From: Methylophilaceae bacterium
GTDB lineage: Bacteria; Pseudomonadota; Gammaproteobacteria; Burkholderiales; Methylophilaceae
Direction of reading: 5' to 3'
NCBI GenBank assembly: GCA_014378915.1
Contig: JACMMS010000117.1
Location: forward strand, 1-64,000
DNA: 64,000 bases
A program made the translations under genes and the position numbers. Below, piece by piece: positions 39,557 to 48,140 of the stretch (its first letter is position 1; every line of letters starts with the position of its first letter). A model generated the notes under the pieces. It saw only the letters and a list, made by a program, of their open reading frames with translations. It searched no databases and was not told the origin of the DNA.

Positions 39557-40177
39557 ATGCTCAAGATCAAAAAATTTTCTTTAGTCGCTGCAGTTTTAAC
39601 ATTAATGAGTTTGGGATTAGCTAATCATGCAATTGCTGATGGAGATGCTCAGCCAAGCAAAACTAAGCAATCCAACAGCACTAACATGATGCTGTATATC
39701 AATCCCATGTTTTATGAACATCCAGTACGCATGTTGCATCCTTATTTAGATATTTGGCATTTAAGAGGCCCAATGTTTGAAAAGGTTGCTCTAAAAGCAC
39801 TCAATAGTAGTAGCCAAAACAGCCAAACTAGCGCCCAAATTTGCAAATCTAACGTGGATGTTAATTTAACAATATCGCTGGAACCCTACATGTTTTATAA
39901 CCCACAAATGCGAGTTTTTCATGCAGAAGTCTTAGCTACACTATATGCAGGTAAGCTTGATGCCGTTGCCAGCTTCAAAGCGAAAGCACAACAACAAGGC
40001 GAGCTTAACAATGCAGCAGATTATTATTTTAAAAAAGCTTACGCTAAAGCCATGCAAGATATTGTGAAGCAGTTAAATAACGAGATTGCTGCGCATCCAG
40101 TCACTTCAAGTTCGTTAGAAAACAACTTATGCACTTTACTTGCCACTGTTCCTCTTACCAAAAAGTATTTTAATTAA
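39557..40177 (+). CDS. unrecognised secreted protein in the fcc cluster
   Basis: A 206-residue protein I do not recognise. It has a signal peptide (about 1-27, ending AIADG). A Met/His/aromatic-rich stretch (LYINPMFYEHPVRMLHPYLD, about residues 46-65) is followed by WHLRGPMFEKV. Then come two Cys (in AQICKSN and NNLCTLL) and a helical, Lys/Ala/Gln-rich second half. It lies 44 bp after the GSDH-like gene and 52 bp before the SMP-30-like gene, so it probably belongs to this periplasmic redox cluster. Confidence 0.72.
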   Translation: MLKIKKFSLVAAVLTLMSLGLANHAIADGDAQPSKTKQSNSTNMMLYINPMFYEHPVRMLHPYLDIWHLRGPMFEKVALKALNSSSQNSQTSAQICKSNVDVNLTISLEPYMFYNPQMRVFHAEVLATLYAGKLDAVASFKAKAQQQGELNNAADYYFKKAYAKAMQDIVKQLNNEIAAHPVTSSSLENNLCTLLATVPLTKKYFN

Positions 40178-40229
40178 GTTTGTGTCCAAAAAAAATTTGA
40201 ATCTCTTATTGAAAGTGAAAAACATCATC

Positions 40230-41078
40230 ATGAAAACATCATTAAAAATAGTAGCGCTTATTACAGGCATTTATTTAAGCAGCAACCTTGCACTGGCTGG
40301 AGAAATGCAAAAAATTACAGGGTTAAAAACGCCAGAATCGGCTATTCAAGCTAAAGATGGACGTATTTTTGTATCAGAAATTAATGAATTTAGTAAAGAT
40401 GGTGATGGACAAATTAGCGTTATAGATCAACATGGCAACGTATCAGTATTTGCTTCTGGCTTGGATGATCCTAAAGGCTTAGCCATCATTGGTGATAAGC
40501 TTTATGTGGCTGACAAAAATCGTGTATTAGAAGTATTTCCTGATGGGACTTGGGCGGTGTATGGCGCACAAATGGCCTTTCCTAGTACCCCAGTATTTTT
40601 AAATGACTTGGTAGCAGATGGTGCTGGTAATTTATATGTTAGCGATAGTGGTAGCTTAAAAGACGGTGGTCAGATTTTTAAAATCAACCCAAATGGTGAA
40701 GTTAGCTTAGTTGTTGATAGTAAAAATCCAGATATCCTCGCACCCAATGGTTTACTCATGGATGGCAAAAATTTACTCGAAATAGATTTTGCATCGGGTA
40801 TTCTGTATCGCGTAGATTTAAAAACAGGTGCAACTACCAAAGTGGCAGAAGGCTTTGGTGGCGGTGATGGCTTAGTGAGAACCAAAACTGGCAAACTCAT
40901 TATTAGTGATTGGAAAAATGGCAAAATTTACCAAGTAGTCGGTAAAACAGCTAAATTAATCAAAGAAGGTTATAAAGCATCAGCAGACATTGTACTGAGC
41001 AATGACGGTAAAACGTTGATTGTTCCTGATATGAAAGCTGGTGAACTAGACTTTTTACCTATCAGCCTATTTAAATAA
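40230..41078 (+). CDS. secreted SMP-30/gluconolactonase-like beta-propeller
   Basis: A 282-residue protein with a signal peptide (about 1-22, ending LALAG). Propeller blades follow, with repeats such as SVFASGLDDPKGLAIIGDKL, VADGAGNLYVSDSG and VLSNDGKTLIVPDM. These are typical of SMP-30/gluconolactonase or NHL-like folds. I chose the ATG at 40230 because it starts a clean signal peptide; a longer frame from 40140 lies inside the upstream gene. A bidirectional terminator follows. The substrate is unknown. Confidence 0.8.
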   Translation: MKTSLKIVALITGIYLSSNLALAGEMQKITGLKTPESAIQAKDGRIFVSEINEFSKDGDGQISVIDQHGNVSVFASGLDDPKGLAIIGDKLYVADKNRVLEVFPDGTWAVYGAQMAFPSTPVFLNDLVADGAGNLYVSDSGSLKDGGQIFKINPNGEVSLVVDSKNPDILAPNGLLMDGKNLLEIDFASGILYRVDLKTGATTKVAEGFGGGDGLVRTKTGKLIISDWKNGKIYQVVGKTAKLIKEGYKASADIVLSNDGKTLIVPDMKAGELDFLPISLFK

Positions 41079-41096
41079 ACAGTAATTTTTGGCAAT

Positions 41097-41125
41097 AAAA
41101 AAAGGCTGCGGTAGCAGCCTTTTTT
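41097..41125. terminator. bidirectional intrinsic terminator
   Basis: GGCTGC (41104-41109) and GCAGCC (41114-41119) form a stem with a GGTA loop, flanked by seven A on the left and six T on the right. It ends the propeller gene on the plus strand and the small Asr-like gene on the minus strand. Confidence 0.92.
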
Positions 41126-41157
41126 GATCATTCAGCTTTTGGCTAAATGACTTTAAA

Positions 41158-41412
41158 TTACTTAGCTTCTGGAGACGGAGTTGCTGCCTCAGCTGCTTTA
41201 TCAGCAACTGGTTTAGCTGCTTTTTTGTGGTGATGTTTAGCTTTTTTAGCTGGAGCTGCTGTATGTTTTTCCATGTCAGTTGCTGGAGTTGCTGGAGTTG
41301 CTGCTGCTGCTGGTGCTTCAACTTTAGCCGCTGCTGGCGCGACATCTGCTGCAAATGCATTGACTGATACTGCAAAAAAACCAACTAATAATGCTGATAC
41401 GATTTTGTTCAT
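41158..41412 (-). CDS. Asr-like small secreted Ala/Lys/His-rich protein, paralogue 1
   Basis: An 84-residue protein. The signal peptide MNKIVSALLVGFFAVSVNAF ends AA-D, followed by an Ala/Pro/Lys-rich disordered body with KKAKHHHKKAAKPV. The composition resembles the E. coli acid-shock protein Asr, a periplasmic disordered protein; this is resemblance in composition only. The paralogue at 41580-41834 has the same length and a near-identical signal peptide. Three direct-repeat boxes lie upstream at 41442-41571. Confidence 0.75.
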   Translation of the reverse strand: MNKIVSALLVGFFAVSVNAFAADVAPAAAKVEAPAAAATPATPATDMEKHTAAPAKKAKHHHKKAAKPVADKAAEAATPSPEAK

Positions 41413-41441
41413 GGTAGTTTCCTTTAAATTAAATTCAAATG

Positions 41442-41571
41442 TCTTAACGACGCCTTACAATAAAATTGCATAGTTGGTAAATAGCGGCATTACTAAGACT
41501 GGTAATTCTTAATTGCTACTTACGGCCCATGTTGCTTACGTTACACCTTCAATCTTACGCCAGCCTTACAA
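41442..41571 (+). promoter_or_regulatory. three 11-bp-period direct-repeat boxes upstream of the Asr-like gene
   Basis: Three 19-bp sites each hold two CTTA(A/C) half-sites exactly 11 bp apart, all in the same orientation. They are TCTTAACGACGCCTTACAA (41442-41460), TCTTAATTGCTACTTACGG (41507-41525) and TCTTACGCCAGCCTTACAA (41553-41571). Further CTTAC half-sites occur, e.g. at 41535. An 11-bp direct repeat is the typical layout for OmpR/PhoB-family response regulators such as PmrA. The nearby response regulator (41974) is the obvious candidate; binding is an inference. Confidence 0.65.
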
Positions 41572-41579
41572 GCTAACAA

Positions 41580-41834
41580 TTACTTAGTGGTTGATGTTGC
41601 TTCTGTTTTAACTTCTGCTACTTTTAATGCTTTGTCAGCTTTTTTAGATGCAACGTGATTTGCTTTTTTAGCTGGGGCTGTTGCATGTTTTTCAGTTTCC
41701 ACTTTTGCTGCTGGTGTTGCAGCTTCAACTTTTACTGGCTCAACTTTAGCTACTGCTGGAGCTGCATCAGCAGCAAAAGCATTAACTGATACTGTAAAAA
41801 AAACAACTAATAATGCTGAAACGATTTTATTCAT
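41580..41834 (-). CDS. Asr-like small secreted Ala/Lys-rich protein, paralogue 2
   Basis: An 84-residue paralogue of the 41158-41412 product. The signal peptide MNKIVSALLVVFFTVSVNAF is nearly identical, and the body is Ala/Lys/Val/Glu-rich with HATAPAKKANHVASKKADKA. It lacks the triple His of its neighbour. I chose the ATG at 41834, which gives the same start and the same length as paralogue 1; an upstream ATG at 41864 would add ten residues. It is divergent from the response regulator gene, with 139 bp between them. Confidence 0.75.
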   Translation of the reverse strand: MNKIVSALLVVFFTVSVNAFAADAAPAVAKVEPVKVEAATPAAKVETEKHATAPAKKANHVASKKADKALKVAEVKTEATSTTK

Positions 41835-41954
41835 GATCAATTCCTTAAAGTTAAATGACTGCATGGCTTCAATGGTTCGCTTTAGTACTCAATCTTTAAA
41901 CATAGATGTTCTGTTTGCCACTCACCGTCCATGAGTGTCACAATACGCTCTCAC

Positions 41955-41973
41955 TCTTACATGAATCTTACAT
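41955..41973 (+). promoter_or_regulatory. direct-repeat box at the response regulator start
   Basis: TCTTACATGAATCTTACAT contains two TCTTACAT units 11 bp apart, matching the three boxes at 41442-41571. It ends at the base before the response regulator ATG. It may be used in autoregulation or for the divergent small gene. Confidence 0.6.
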
Positions 41974-42663
41974 ATGCGTTTATTAGTAGTTGAAGACGAT
42001 AAAATGTTAGCCGCTGGTTTAATCCAAGCACTCACACAAGCTGGTTATGCGGTAGACCATGCTGAAAACGGTGATGTTGCTAATGCATTATTACAACAAG
42101 CGCCCTATGATTTATTAGTACTCGATTTAGGCCTGCCTAAACTAGATGGCTTTGAAGTATTAAAACGCTTACGTAATCGCGGCGATACTGTTGCAGTGAT
42201 GATTCTCACCGCGCAAGATGCCGTTGAAAGCCGGGTAAAAGGTTTAGATTTAGGTGCAGATGATTATTTAATCAAACCATTCAATTTAACAGAGCTTGAG
42301 GCACGAGTCCGTGCACTTATTCGCCGCGGCAAACTAGGTAGCAACACAGCATTAATATGTGGAGCTCTAACCTTTAACGCGAGTGATAAGAATGCTTTTT
42401 ATAGTGATGCCAATAACAAGCACCAAGTGATTAACTTATCCGCGCGCGAGTTTGCTTTATTAGAAACCTTGATGCACAAACAAAATAAAGTAGTGAGCAA
42501 AGAGCAATTATTAGAATCACTTTGTAATTGGGATAATGAATTGGGTGATAACGCGATTGAAGTATATGTTCATCGCTTACGTAAAAAAATTGCAGTTGCT
42601 AATGTACAAGTCCGAACAATACGTGGCTTGGGGTATTTATTAGAAAACGGTTTAAAAATATAA
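41974..42663 (+). CDS. OmpR-family response regulator
   Basis: A 229-residue two-component regulator. The receiver domain has acidic residues Glu7-Asp8-Asp9, phospho-acceptor Asp51 in LLVLDLGLPKLDG, and a Lys in DYLIKPFN near residue 101. A winged-helix DNA-binding domain follows (SAREFALLETLM to RTIRGLGYLLE). It is closest to the QseB/PmrA/TctD type. The kinase gene starts 3 bp later. A direct-repeat box abuts its start codon and no clear ribosome site is seen. Confidence 0.93.
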   Translation: MRLLVVEDDKMLAAGLIQALTQAGYAVDHAENGDVANALLQQAPYDLLVLDLGLPKLDGFEVLKRLRNRGDTVAVMILTAQDAVESRVKGLDLGADDYLIKPFNLTELEARVRALIRRGKLGSNTALICGALTFNASDKNAFYSDANNKHQVINLSAREFALLETLMHKQNKVVSKEQLLESLCNWDNELGDNAIEVYVHRLRKKIAVANVQVRTIRGLGYLLENGLKI

Positions 42664-42666
42664 TCA

Positions 42667-44166
42667 ATGCAAAATAGCACTTCAAACCAATTATTTGAAA
42701 CCAAAGGGAGTCAGTCCTACTCTTTAAGTGGTCAATTATTGTTGTGGCTCATGCTATGTTTGTTTGTCATATTATCAATTAGTGCAGTTGTTTCTTACTC
42801 GCGCGCCTATCTATTTGCTAACCTAGCTTACGACAGGTCAATTTACCGTGCCGCACTCGCGTTAGCTGATCAAGTGGACGTGGTCAACAACAAGGTAAAG
42901 GTGGATTTGCCACAAATCGCAGAAAATTTGCTTGAGTATGACCAACACGATTATATTAGTTACCGCATTTCTGCCCCTAATGGCAAATTTGTTGCTGGCG
43001 ATGATGAGTTGGATTTACCCACGCAAAAAGTCCCTAGCGGTAAGCATATTTACTACGATGACGTACTTAATGAGGACAAAGTGCGGGTTGTAGCCTACGC
43101 ACTGCCCATTATCAACTCCAAATTAAAAGGTGATTTACTGATACAAGTATCAGAAACACGTGAAAAACGTGAAATCATGGTACGAGAAATTATTGAAGAA
43201 ATGCTGGTTCCGCAAATACTCATTATGTTAATCACCGCCTTAGTGATTTTTTTCAGCGTTAAACATAGCTTAAAGCCGCTTAACCGTTTAAAAAATGCAC
43301 TAGCCTCTAGGTCGCATAGCGACTTCAGTGCTATACAAACGACGAATACGCCATTAGAAATCACTCCTCTACTTGATGAAATGAACGCTTTAATGCGGCG
43401 GGTGGAGGAGAGTGTGATGTTTCAAAAAGCATTTGTTGCAGATGCCTCACATCAACTGCGTACACCATTAGCCATACTACAAAATCAGGCTGAATTAGCA
43501 TTGCGTGAAGATGTTTCTAGCCATACACAACATGCTTTGCAAAACATTGCGACCAGTACCGAACATTTATCACACTTAGTGCATCAGCTTCTGACGCTGG
43601 CGAGAGTGGAGCCTAGCACTAACAGCAACTTCAGCTATACACCGTTCGATTTAAGTAATTTAGCAAAAGAAGTAACAAAAGAGTGGGTACCACGGGCGCT
43701 AGAAAAAGAGATAGATTTAGGTTTTGATATTACAAATATTGATGTTACCACTAGTGATAGTTCTCACATGGTGATGGGTAATGCCTTTATGTTAAAGGAA
43801 ATGCTCAGTAATTTAATTGACAACGCCATCCGCTATACACCTTCACATGGCGAAGTAACGGTATCAGTCAAACAAAATCAGCTTCATGTGCTATTGCAGG
43901 TGAGAGATACCGGTATTGGTATACCACCTGAGCAAAGGCAACAAGTATTTAAGCGTTTTTATCGTATTCAAAACACTGTAGATGGCTGTGGTTTGGGTTT
44001 AGCTATCGTCAAAGAAATTGCAAATAGTCACGACGCTGAAGTGTTTATTACAGGAAATGCAGAAATCAATACCCATGCAAATAACAATCCAATTACTAAC
44101 AAAACGGTTGGCTGTATTTTTAATGTGCAATTTCAATTATTTCCTCATGTAAACTCACATGATTAA
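42667..44166 (+). CDS. sensor histidine kinase (QseC/TctE-like)
   Basis: A 499-residue inner-membrane kinase, partner of the adjacent regulator. Two transmembrane segments (about 23-45 and 181-198) flank a periplasmic 2CSK_N-like domain (about 46-180). A HAMP-like linker, the HisKA domain with phospho-acceptor His262 in DASHQLRTP, and the ATPase domain (LIDNAIRYTP, DTGIGIP, GLGLAIVKEI) follow. The signal is unknown. A long tail after the G boxes includes an Asn-rich stretch. Confidence 0.92.
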   Translation: MQNSTSNQLFETKGSQSYSLSGQLLLWLMLCLFVILSISAVVSYSRAYLFANLAYDRSIYRAALALADQVDVVNNKVKVDLPQIAENLLEYDQHDYISYRISAPNGKFVAGDDELDLPTQKVPSGKHIYYDDVLNEDKVRVVAYALPIINSKLKGDLLIQVSETREKREIMVREIIEEMLVPQILIMLITALVIFFSVKHSLKPLNRLKNALASRSHSDFSAIQTTNTPLEITPLLDEMNALMRRVEESVMFQKAFVADASHQLRTPLAILQNQAELALREDVSSHTQHALQNIATSTEHLSHLVHQLLTLARVEPSTNSNFSYTPFDLSNLAKEVTKEWVPRALEKEIDLGFDITNIDVTTSDSSHMVMGNAFMLKEMLSNLIDNAIRYTPSHGEVTVSVKQNQLHVLLQVRDTGIGIPPEQRQQVFKRFYRIQNTVDGCGLGLAIVKEIANSHDAEVFITGNAEINTHANNNPITNKTVGCIFNVQFQLFPHVNSHD

Positions 44167-44220
44167 TTCACAGATAAACTTCCAGATTGATTTATAGATA
44201 AACTCATAGCAATCGTTCAT

Positions 44221-45042
44221 ATGTCTGATATTGCAACTACTACTCCAGCTAATCAATACAACCTGCGTGAGCACGCTCTAGCTTTATTAATTGAGTCAAC
44301 GCCACAAATAAAGTGTGGAGGATTGGCAAACTTGCTAAGCCATTTTCAACAAAATAAGGTATTAGTTGACACAACCCAATTCCTAACAACAACTAAAACA
44401 ATCCCTGGATGTCCAGCCAAACCAGTGCTGGTTTCACCGCGTGGCGTTAAACGACGCGCCATGAATACAATAGAAGGCCGTGCTGCGCTAATTCACGCAC
44501 TTGCACATATCGAATTTAATGCCGTCAATTTGGCATTAGATGCTGTTTGGCGATTTGCCGACATGCCAGCACGGTATTATGAAGATTGGCTAAAGGTGGC
44601 TAGTGAAGAAGCCTGTCACTTCGGTTTGTTGAACTCACATCTGCATCATATAGGTTATGAATATGGTAGTTTTGATGCCCATAACAGCTTGTGGGAAATG
44701 GTCGACAAAACCAAAGCAGATGTATTGGTGCGTATGGCATTAGTACCGCGCACGATGGAGGCACGAGGACTTGATGCCTCACCCGCACTGCGCGCAAAAC
44801 TGACGCAGGCAGGTGACCATGCAGCTGCAGATATCTTAACCATTATTTTGCGTGATGAAATTGGCCATGTGGCGATAGGTAATATTTGGTATAACTGGCT
44901 ATGCGAGCAACGCGGTTTAGAACCAGTTGCAACATTTAAACAGCTTTGTGCGGAATACGAAGCACCTAAACTTAAACCACCTTTTAATATGGAAGCAAGG
45001 CGAGAGGCTGGGTTCAGCGACGCAGAGTTAGCTTTGCTCTAA
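44221..45042 (+). CDS. DUF455 ferritin-like domain protein
   Basis: A 273-residue protein with a ferritin-like helical bundle and the expected metal-binding residues, spread over HALAHIEFNAVNLALDA, KVASEEACHFGLLNSHL, MEARGLDASP and ILRDEIGHVAIG. DUF455 proteins are widespread and their reaction is not established, though a di-iron site is likely. It is on the same strand as the two-component genes, 54 bp later, but a functional tie is not shown. Confidence 0.88.
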   Translation: MSDIATTTPANQYNLREHALALLIESTPQIKCGGLANLLSHFQQNKVLVDTTQFLTTTKTIPGCPAKPVLVSPRGVKRRAMNTIEGRAALIHALAHIEFNAVNLALDAVWRFADMPARYYEDWLKVASEEACHFGLLNSHLHHIGYEYGSFDAHNSLWEMVDKTKADVLVRMALVPRTMEARGLDASPALRAKLTQAGDHAAADILTIILRDEIGHVAIGNIWYNWLCEQRGLEPVATFKQLCAEYEAPKLKPPFNMEARREAGFSDAELALL

Positions 45043-45213
45043 ATGCTCTAGTCATACAAGACTTTTTTACAATAGGGTTTCTCTATAAATTTAAATTTCT
45101 AAGTTAAACAACTCGCGATTAAAAAATAACGACGCAACATATGTACTATATATAAAGAGTCATTTTTTTGAGCAACACAGTCAAATGACAAAAGTTAAAT
45201 TCATAGTAATGCC

Positions 45214-46053
45214 CTAAACTGTAAACAACCCTATAACACCTTCCAAGCCTACAAAATTTAAGGCATAAGTCGATTGTTGTTGAACGACAGGTTTTGCATG
45301 ATATGCCACGCCGACACCAGCAACCCTCATCATTTTCAAATCATTTGCACCATCACCAATCGCAATAGTTTGACTAACAGATAGTCCTAGCTTATCCCGT
45401 AATTTGAGTAAATGATCAGCTTTTGCTTGTGCATCAATAATATTGCCTAAGATTTTGCCGGTGAGTTTGCCATCTATAATTTCCAAGGTATTGGATATTG
45501 CATCATCTAAACCCAGCATCTCTTTTACTTTATCGGCAAAGAAAGTAAATCCGCCCGAAACCAGCATCGTTGTAATACCAAACTTTTTACAAGTATCGAT
45601 CCATTCCGTCGCACCAGGGTTAAGCTTCAGACGCTCATCTACCACGCGATGCAAAGCAGACTCTTCTAGCCCTACTAGCAGTGCCACGCGTTTTTTAAGA
45701 CTTTCAGCAAAGTCAATTTCGCCACGCATCGCGCTTTCAGTAATGGCAGCCACTTGTGGTTTAAGTCCCGCTAAATCTGCAATTTCATCGATACATTCAA
45801 TGCTAATCAATGTTGAATCCATGTCCATCACACATAAGCCAAAATTGCTTAAACGTTGTTTATCATCAACTAACGCGCAGTCAATGTTTTGCTCATTACA
45901 GAAGGTTTTAACCTCAGTAAACTCTATTGCGCTAACTTGTAAATAATAGGCATGCTCAGCTATCTGCATAAATGAAGAAGTCACACCGCATAATTGATGA
46001 ATATGTTGCAAATGTGGCGTGCGAATTGCAGCACCCTGAAGGACTAAACGCAT
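45214..46053 (-). CDS. serB: phosphoserine phosphatase
   Basis: A HAD-superfamily phosphatase, 279 residues, that makes serine from phosphoserine. The nucleophile and acid are Asp77 and Asp79 in VMDMDSTLIS. Ser is in MLVSGGFTFF, and the Mg2+ site is in IGDGANDLKMM. The N-terminal ~70 residues are a divergent regulatory region. Serine is the substrate of CysE (52778), so this is part of cysteine supply. Confidence 0.93.
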   Translation of the reverse strand: MRLVLQGAAIRTPHLQHIHQLCGVTSSFMQIAEHAYYLQVSAIEFTEVKTFCNEQNIDCALVDDKQRLSNFGLCVMDMDSTLISIECIDEIADLAGLKPQVAAITESAMRGEIDFAESLKKRVALLVGLEESALHRVVDERLKLNPGATEWIDTCKKFGITTMLVSGGFTFFADKVKEMLGLDDAISNTLEIIDGKLTGKILGNIIDAQAKADHLLKLRDKLGLSVSQTIAIGDGANDLKMMRVAGVGVAYHAKPVVQQQSTYALNFVGLEGVIGLFTV

Positions 46054-46108
46054 GAAATAACCACCAAAAAAATAACGCGTTGATTATATCATTGCGTTTT
46101 TAACCGGC

Positions 46109-46138
46109 TTTGTAAATCTAGAGCAAATAGTTTACAAA
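46109..46138. other. AT-rich inverted repeat between serB and the isochorismatase gene
   Basis: TTTGTAAA (46109-46116) and TTTACAAA (46131-46138) form perfect 8-bp arms with a 14-nt spacer, just after the isochorismatase stop and 56 bp upstream of the serB start. It could be an operator for serB or a weak terminator; no T run follows directly. Confidence 0.4.
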
Positions 46139-46155
46139 CAAAAATTTAGTGTTTT

Positions 46156-46758
46156 TTAATTAGCCAAACCATCAATATTATCCACCACAACTGCATACAA
46201 ATCTCGCGTTGAAGCCAAAGCGCTTTCATGCACGTGTTGGGCAGAGATTACAACCCCATTGGGTCCTTGTAACGCGCGCGTTGCAGTCGCGCTGGCAACA
46301 ACGGTTGGTTTAAAGCCTAGATTAAAACCACCATGCGCCGTTGAATTGACACACATATGTGTCATAAATCCTGCCAACACAATATGCTCTACGCCTAACG
46401 ATTTCAAATAAGCCTCCAACTCAGTTTGCACAAATGCGTTGGGATAGTTTTTAACCACTACTTTTTCACCATTTTTAGGCGCCACTTCTACCGAAATTGC
46501 ACCTATATCAGCAGTAATATCATACGGCGTGCCTGCACCAGCATCATGCTGGATATGAATAATAGGAGATTTTAAAACGCGTGCCATTTTTAACAATTTT
46601 TGACACTCTAAAATGGCAGCTTCAACGCCTGTTAATTGCATAACACCTTGTCGGTAGGTATTTTGGCAATCAATCATGATCAATGCTGCATCCTTCAAGC
46701 TAGCTGGGTAGTGACCCATACCAGTAATGTCACGTAAACCGAGTAAAGCAGTTGCCAT
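46156..46758 (-). CDS. isochorismatase-family cysteine hydrolase
   Basis: A 200-residue hydrolase of the isochorismatase-like superfamily with the catalytic triad Asp30 (ALIMIDCQNTY), Lys103 (VVVKNYPNAF) and Cys136 (AGFMTHMCVNST). Substrates in this group include nicotinamide, carbamoylsarcosine and ureidoacrylate; this one cannot be named. The start has a strong AGGAGA ribosome site. It is divergent from sucC. Confidence 0.85.
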   Translation of the reverse strand: MATALLGLRDITGMGHYPASLKDAALIMIDCQNTYRQGVMQLTGVEAAILECQKLLKMARVLKSPIIHIQHDAGAGTPYDITADIGAISVEVAPKNGEKVVVKNYPNAFVQTELEAYLKSLGVEHIVLAGFMTHMCVNSTAHGGFNLGFKPTVVASATATRALQGPNGVVISAQHVHESALASTRDLYAVVVDNIDGLAN

Positions 46759-46872
46759 GTTATTTCTCCTAAAATGTTCCGTACTAATAAAAATTATTTT
46801 TTAATGTTATTTTGTGTGCAAATGAGTTTAATACAACTCAATAGCCAACTCAAGCCTGCCATCCGTACTAAA

Positions 46873-46905
46873 TTAGGCGCTATTACTGTAAATACTAGCG
46901 TCTAA
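46873..46905. other. inverted repeat upstream of sucC
   Basis: TTAGGCGCTA (46873-46882) and TAGCGTCTAA (46896-46905) pair with one G-T mismatch over 10 bp, 67 bp before the sucC start. It may be a promoter-proximal operator or a leader hairpin. Confidence 0.4.
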
Positions 46906-46971
46906 ACTACTTTTAAGCGAAAATTACATTATTAGAAACTTGTATAAAAAAATAGAAAAATTGAGAGTTTT

Positions 46972-48138
46972 ATGAATTTGCATGAATTTCAAGCGAAACA
47001 ATTACTACAACGTTACGGCCTGCCAGTTCCAAATGGGCAAGTCGTACAATCAGAAGAGGCTGCTGCCGCTGCGACTAAAGAAATAGTCGGCGATGCTTGG
47101 GTGGTTAAAGCCCAAGTCCATGCAGGTGGGCGCGGTAAAGCAGGCGGGGTAAAAGTTGTAAAATCAGCGAGTGAAGCACAATCAGTCGCGGGCAACCTGC
47201 TAGGCAAGGTGTTGGTAACTTATCAAAATGCACCAGATGGCCAGCCTGTTCATCAAATTTTGGTGGAAGAAACACTGCCAATCGCTCGTGAGCTATATTT
47301 GTCGCTGTTAGTAGATAGAGGTTTAGAGCGTGTTGTGATGATGGCATCTAGCGCTGGAGGGATGGATATTGAAGATATCGCAATTACTCATCCAGAATTA
47401 ATATTGCAAGAAATATGTAGCCCCCTGAATGGTTTAGTTGATTACCAAGCGCGTAACTTGGCTTTCAAACTAGGTTTAAGTGGCGATCAAATCGGAGCAT
47501 TTACAAAAATAGCTAAGGGCTTGTATAAGTTATTTAAAGAAAATGACTTAGCCATGTTGGAAATCAACCCCTTAATTGTTACAACTGAAGGTAAACTATT
47601 TGCGCTTGATTGCAAAATGAGCGTGGATGACAACGCGCTTTACCGTCAGAAATCACTTGCCGAGCAACGTGATTGGTCACAAGACGATGCTAAAGAAGCC
47701 GTTGCACATCATGCTGGGCTTAATTACATCGCGCTCAATGGCAACATCGGCTGTATGGTGAATGGTGCAGGCTTAGCGATGGCGACTATGGATTTAATCA
47801 AGCTACATGGCGGTATGCCAGCAAACTTCCTGGATGTAGGGGGCGGTGCTACGGCTGAAACAGTGGCTAAAGCATTTAAAATTATATTATCTGACAGCAA
47901 TGTAAAAACTATTCTAGTCAATATTTTCGGCGGCATTATGCGCTGTGACATTATTGCTGAAGGCATTATGACGGCAGTAAAAGAAGTAGGCATCCAAATC
48001 CCCGTAGTCGTTCGTTTAGAAGGCACTAACGTTGAGTTGGGTAAAAAAATGCTGCGTGAAAGTGGCTTAAATATTATTTCTGCTGAAAATCTAACTGATG
48101 CGGCACAACAAGCAGTCGCAGCTGTAAAGGCTTTATAG
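46972..48138 (+). CDS. sucC: succinyl-CoA synthetase beta subunit
   Basis: A 388-residue ATP-grasp subunit that forms the nucleotide and CoA-dependent active site with SucD. Recognisable segments are [61 protein letters not shown] and [15 protein letters not shown]. The related malate thiokinase subunit MtkA was considered, but the sequence matches SucC of Beta/Gammaproteobacteria better and no serine-cycle genes are near. The gene is 2 bp before sucD. Confidence 0.92.
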   Translation: MNLHEFQAKQLLQRYGLPVPNGQVVQSEEAAAAATKEIVGDAWVVKAQVHAGGRGKAGGVKVVKSASEAQSVAGNLLGKVLVTYQNAPDGQPVHQILVEETLPIARELYLSLLVDRGLERVVMMASSAGGMDIEDIAITHPELILQEICSPLNGLVDYQARNLAFKLGLSGDQIGAFTKIAKGLYKLFKENDLAMLEINPLIVTTEGKLFALDCKMSVDDNALYRQKSLAEQRDWSQDDAKEAVAHHAGLNYIALNGNIGCMVNGAGLAMATMDLIKLHGGMPANFLDVGGGATAETVAKAFKIILSDSNVKTILVNIFGGIMRCDIIAEGIMTAVKEVGIQIPVVVRLEGTNVELGKKMLRESGLNIISAENLTDAAQQAVAAVKAL

Positions 48139-48140
48139 AA

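Noticed and set aside
41158-41834. Histone H1-like nucleoid proteins
   Set aside because: The Lys/Ala/Pro composition is similar, but both proteins have clear signal peptides, so a periplasmic role is more likely.
45043-45213. A small gene or RNA between DUF455 and serB
   Set aside because: AT-rich sequence with no conserved frame, no terminator and no recognisable RNA fold.
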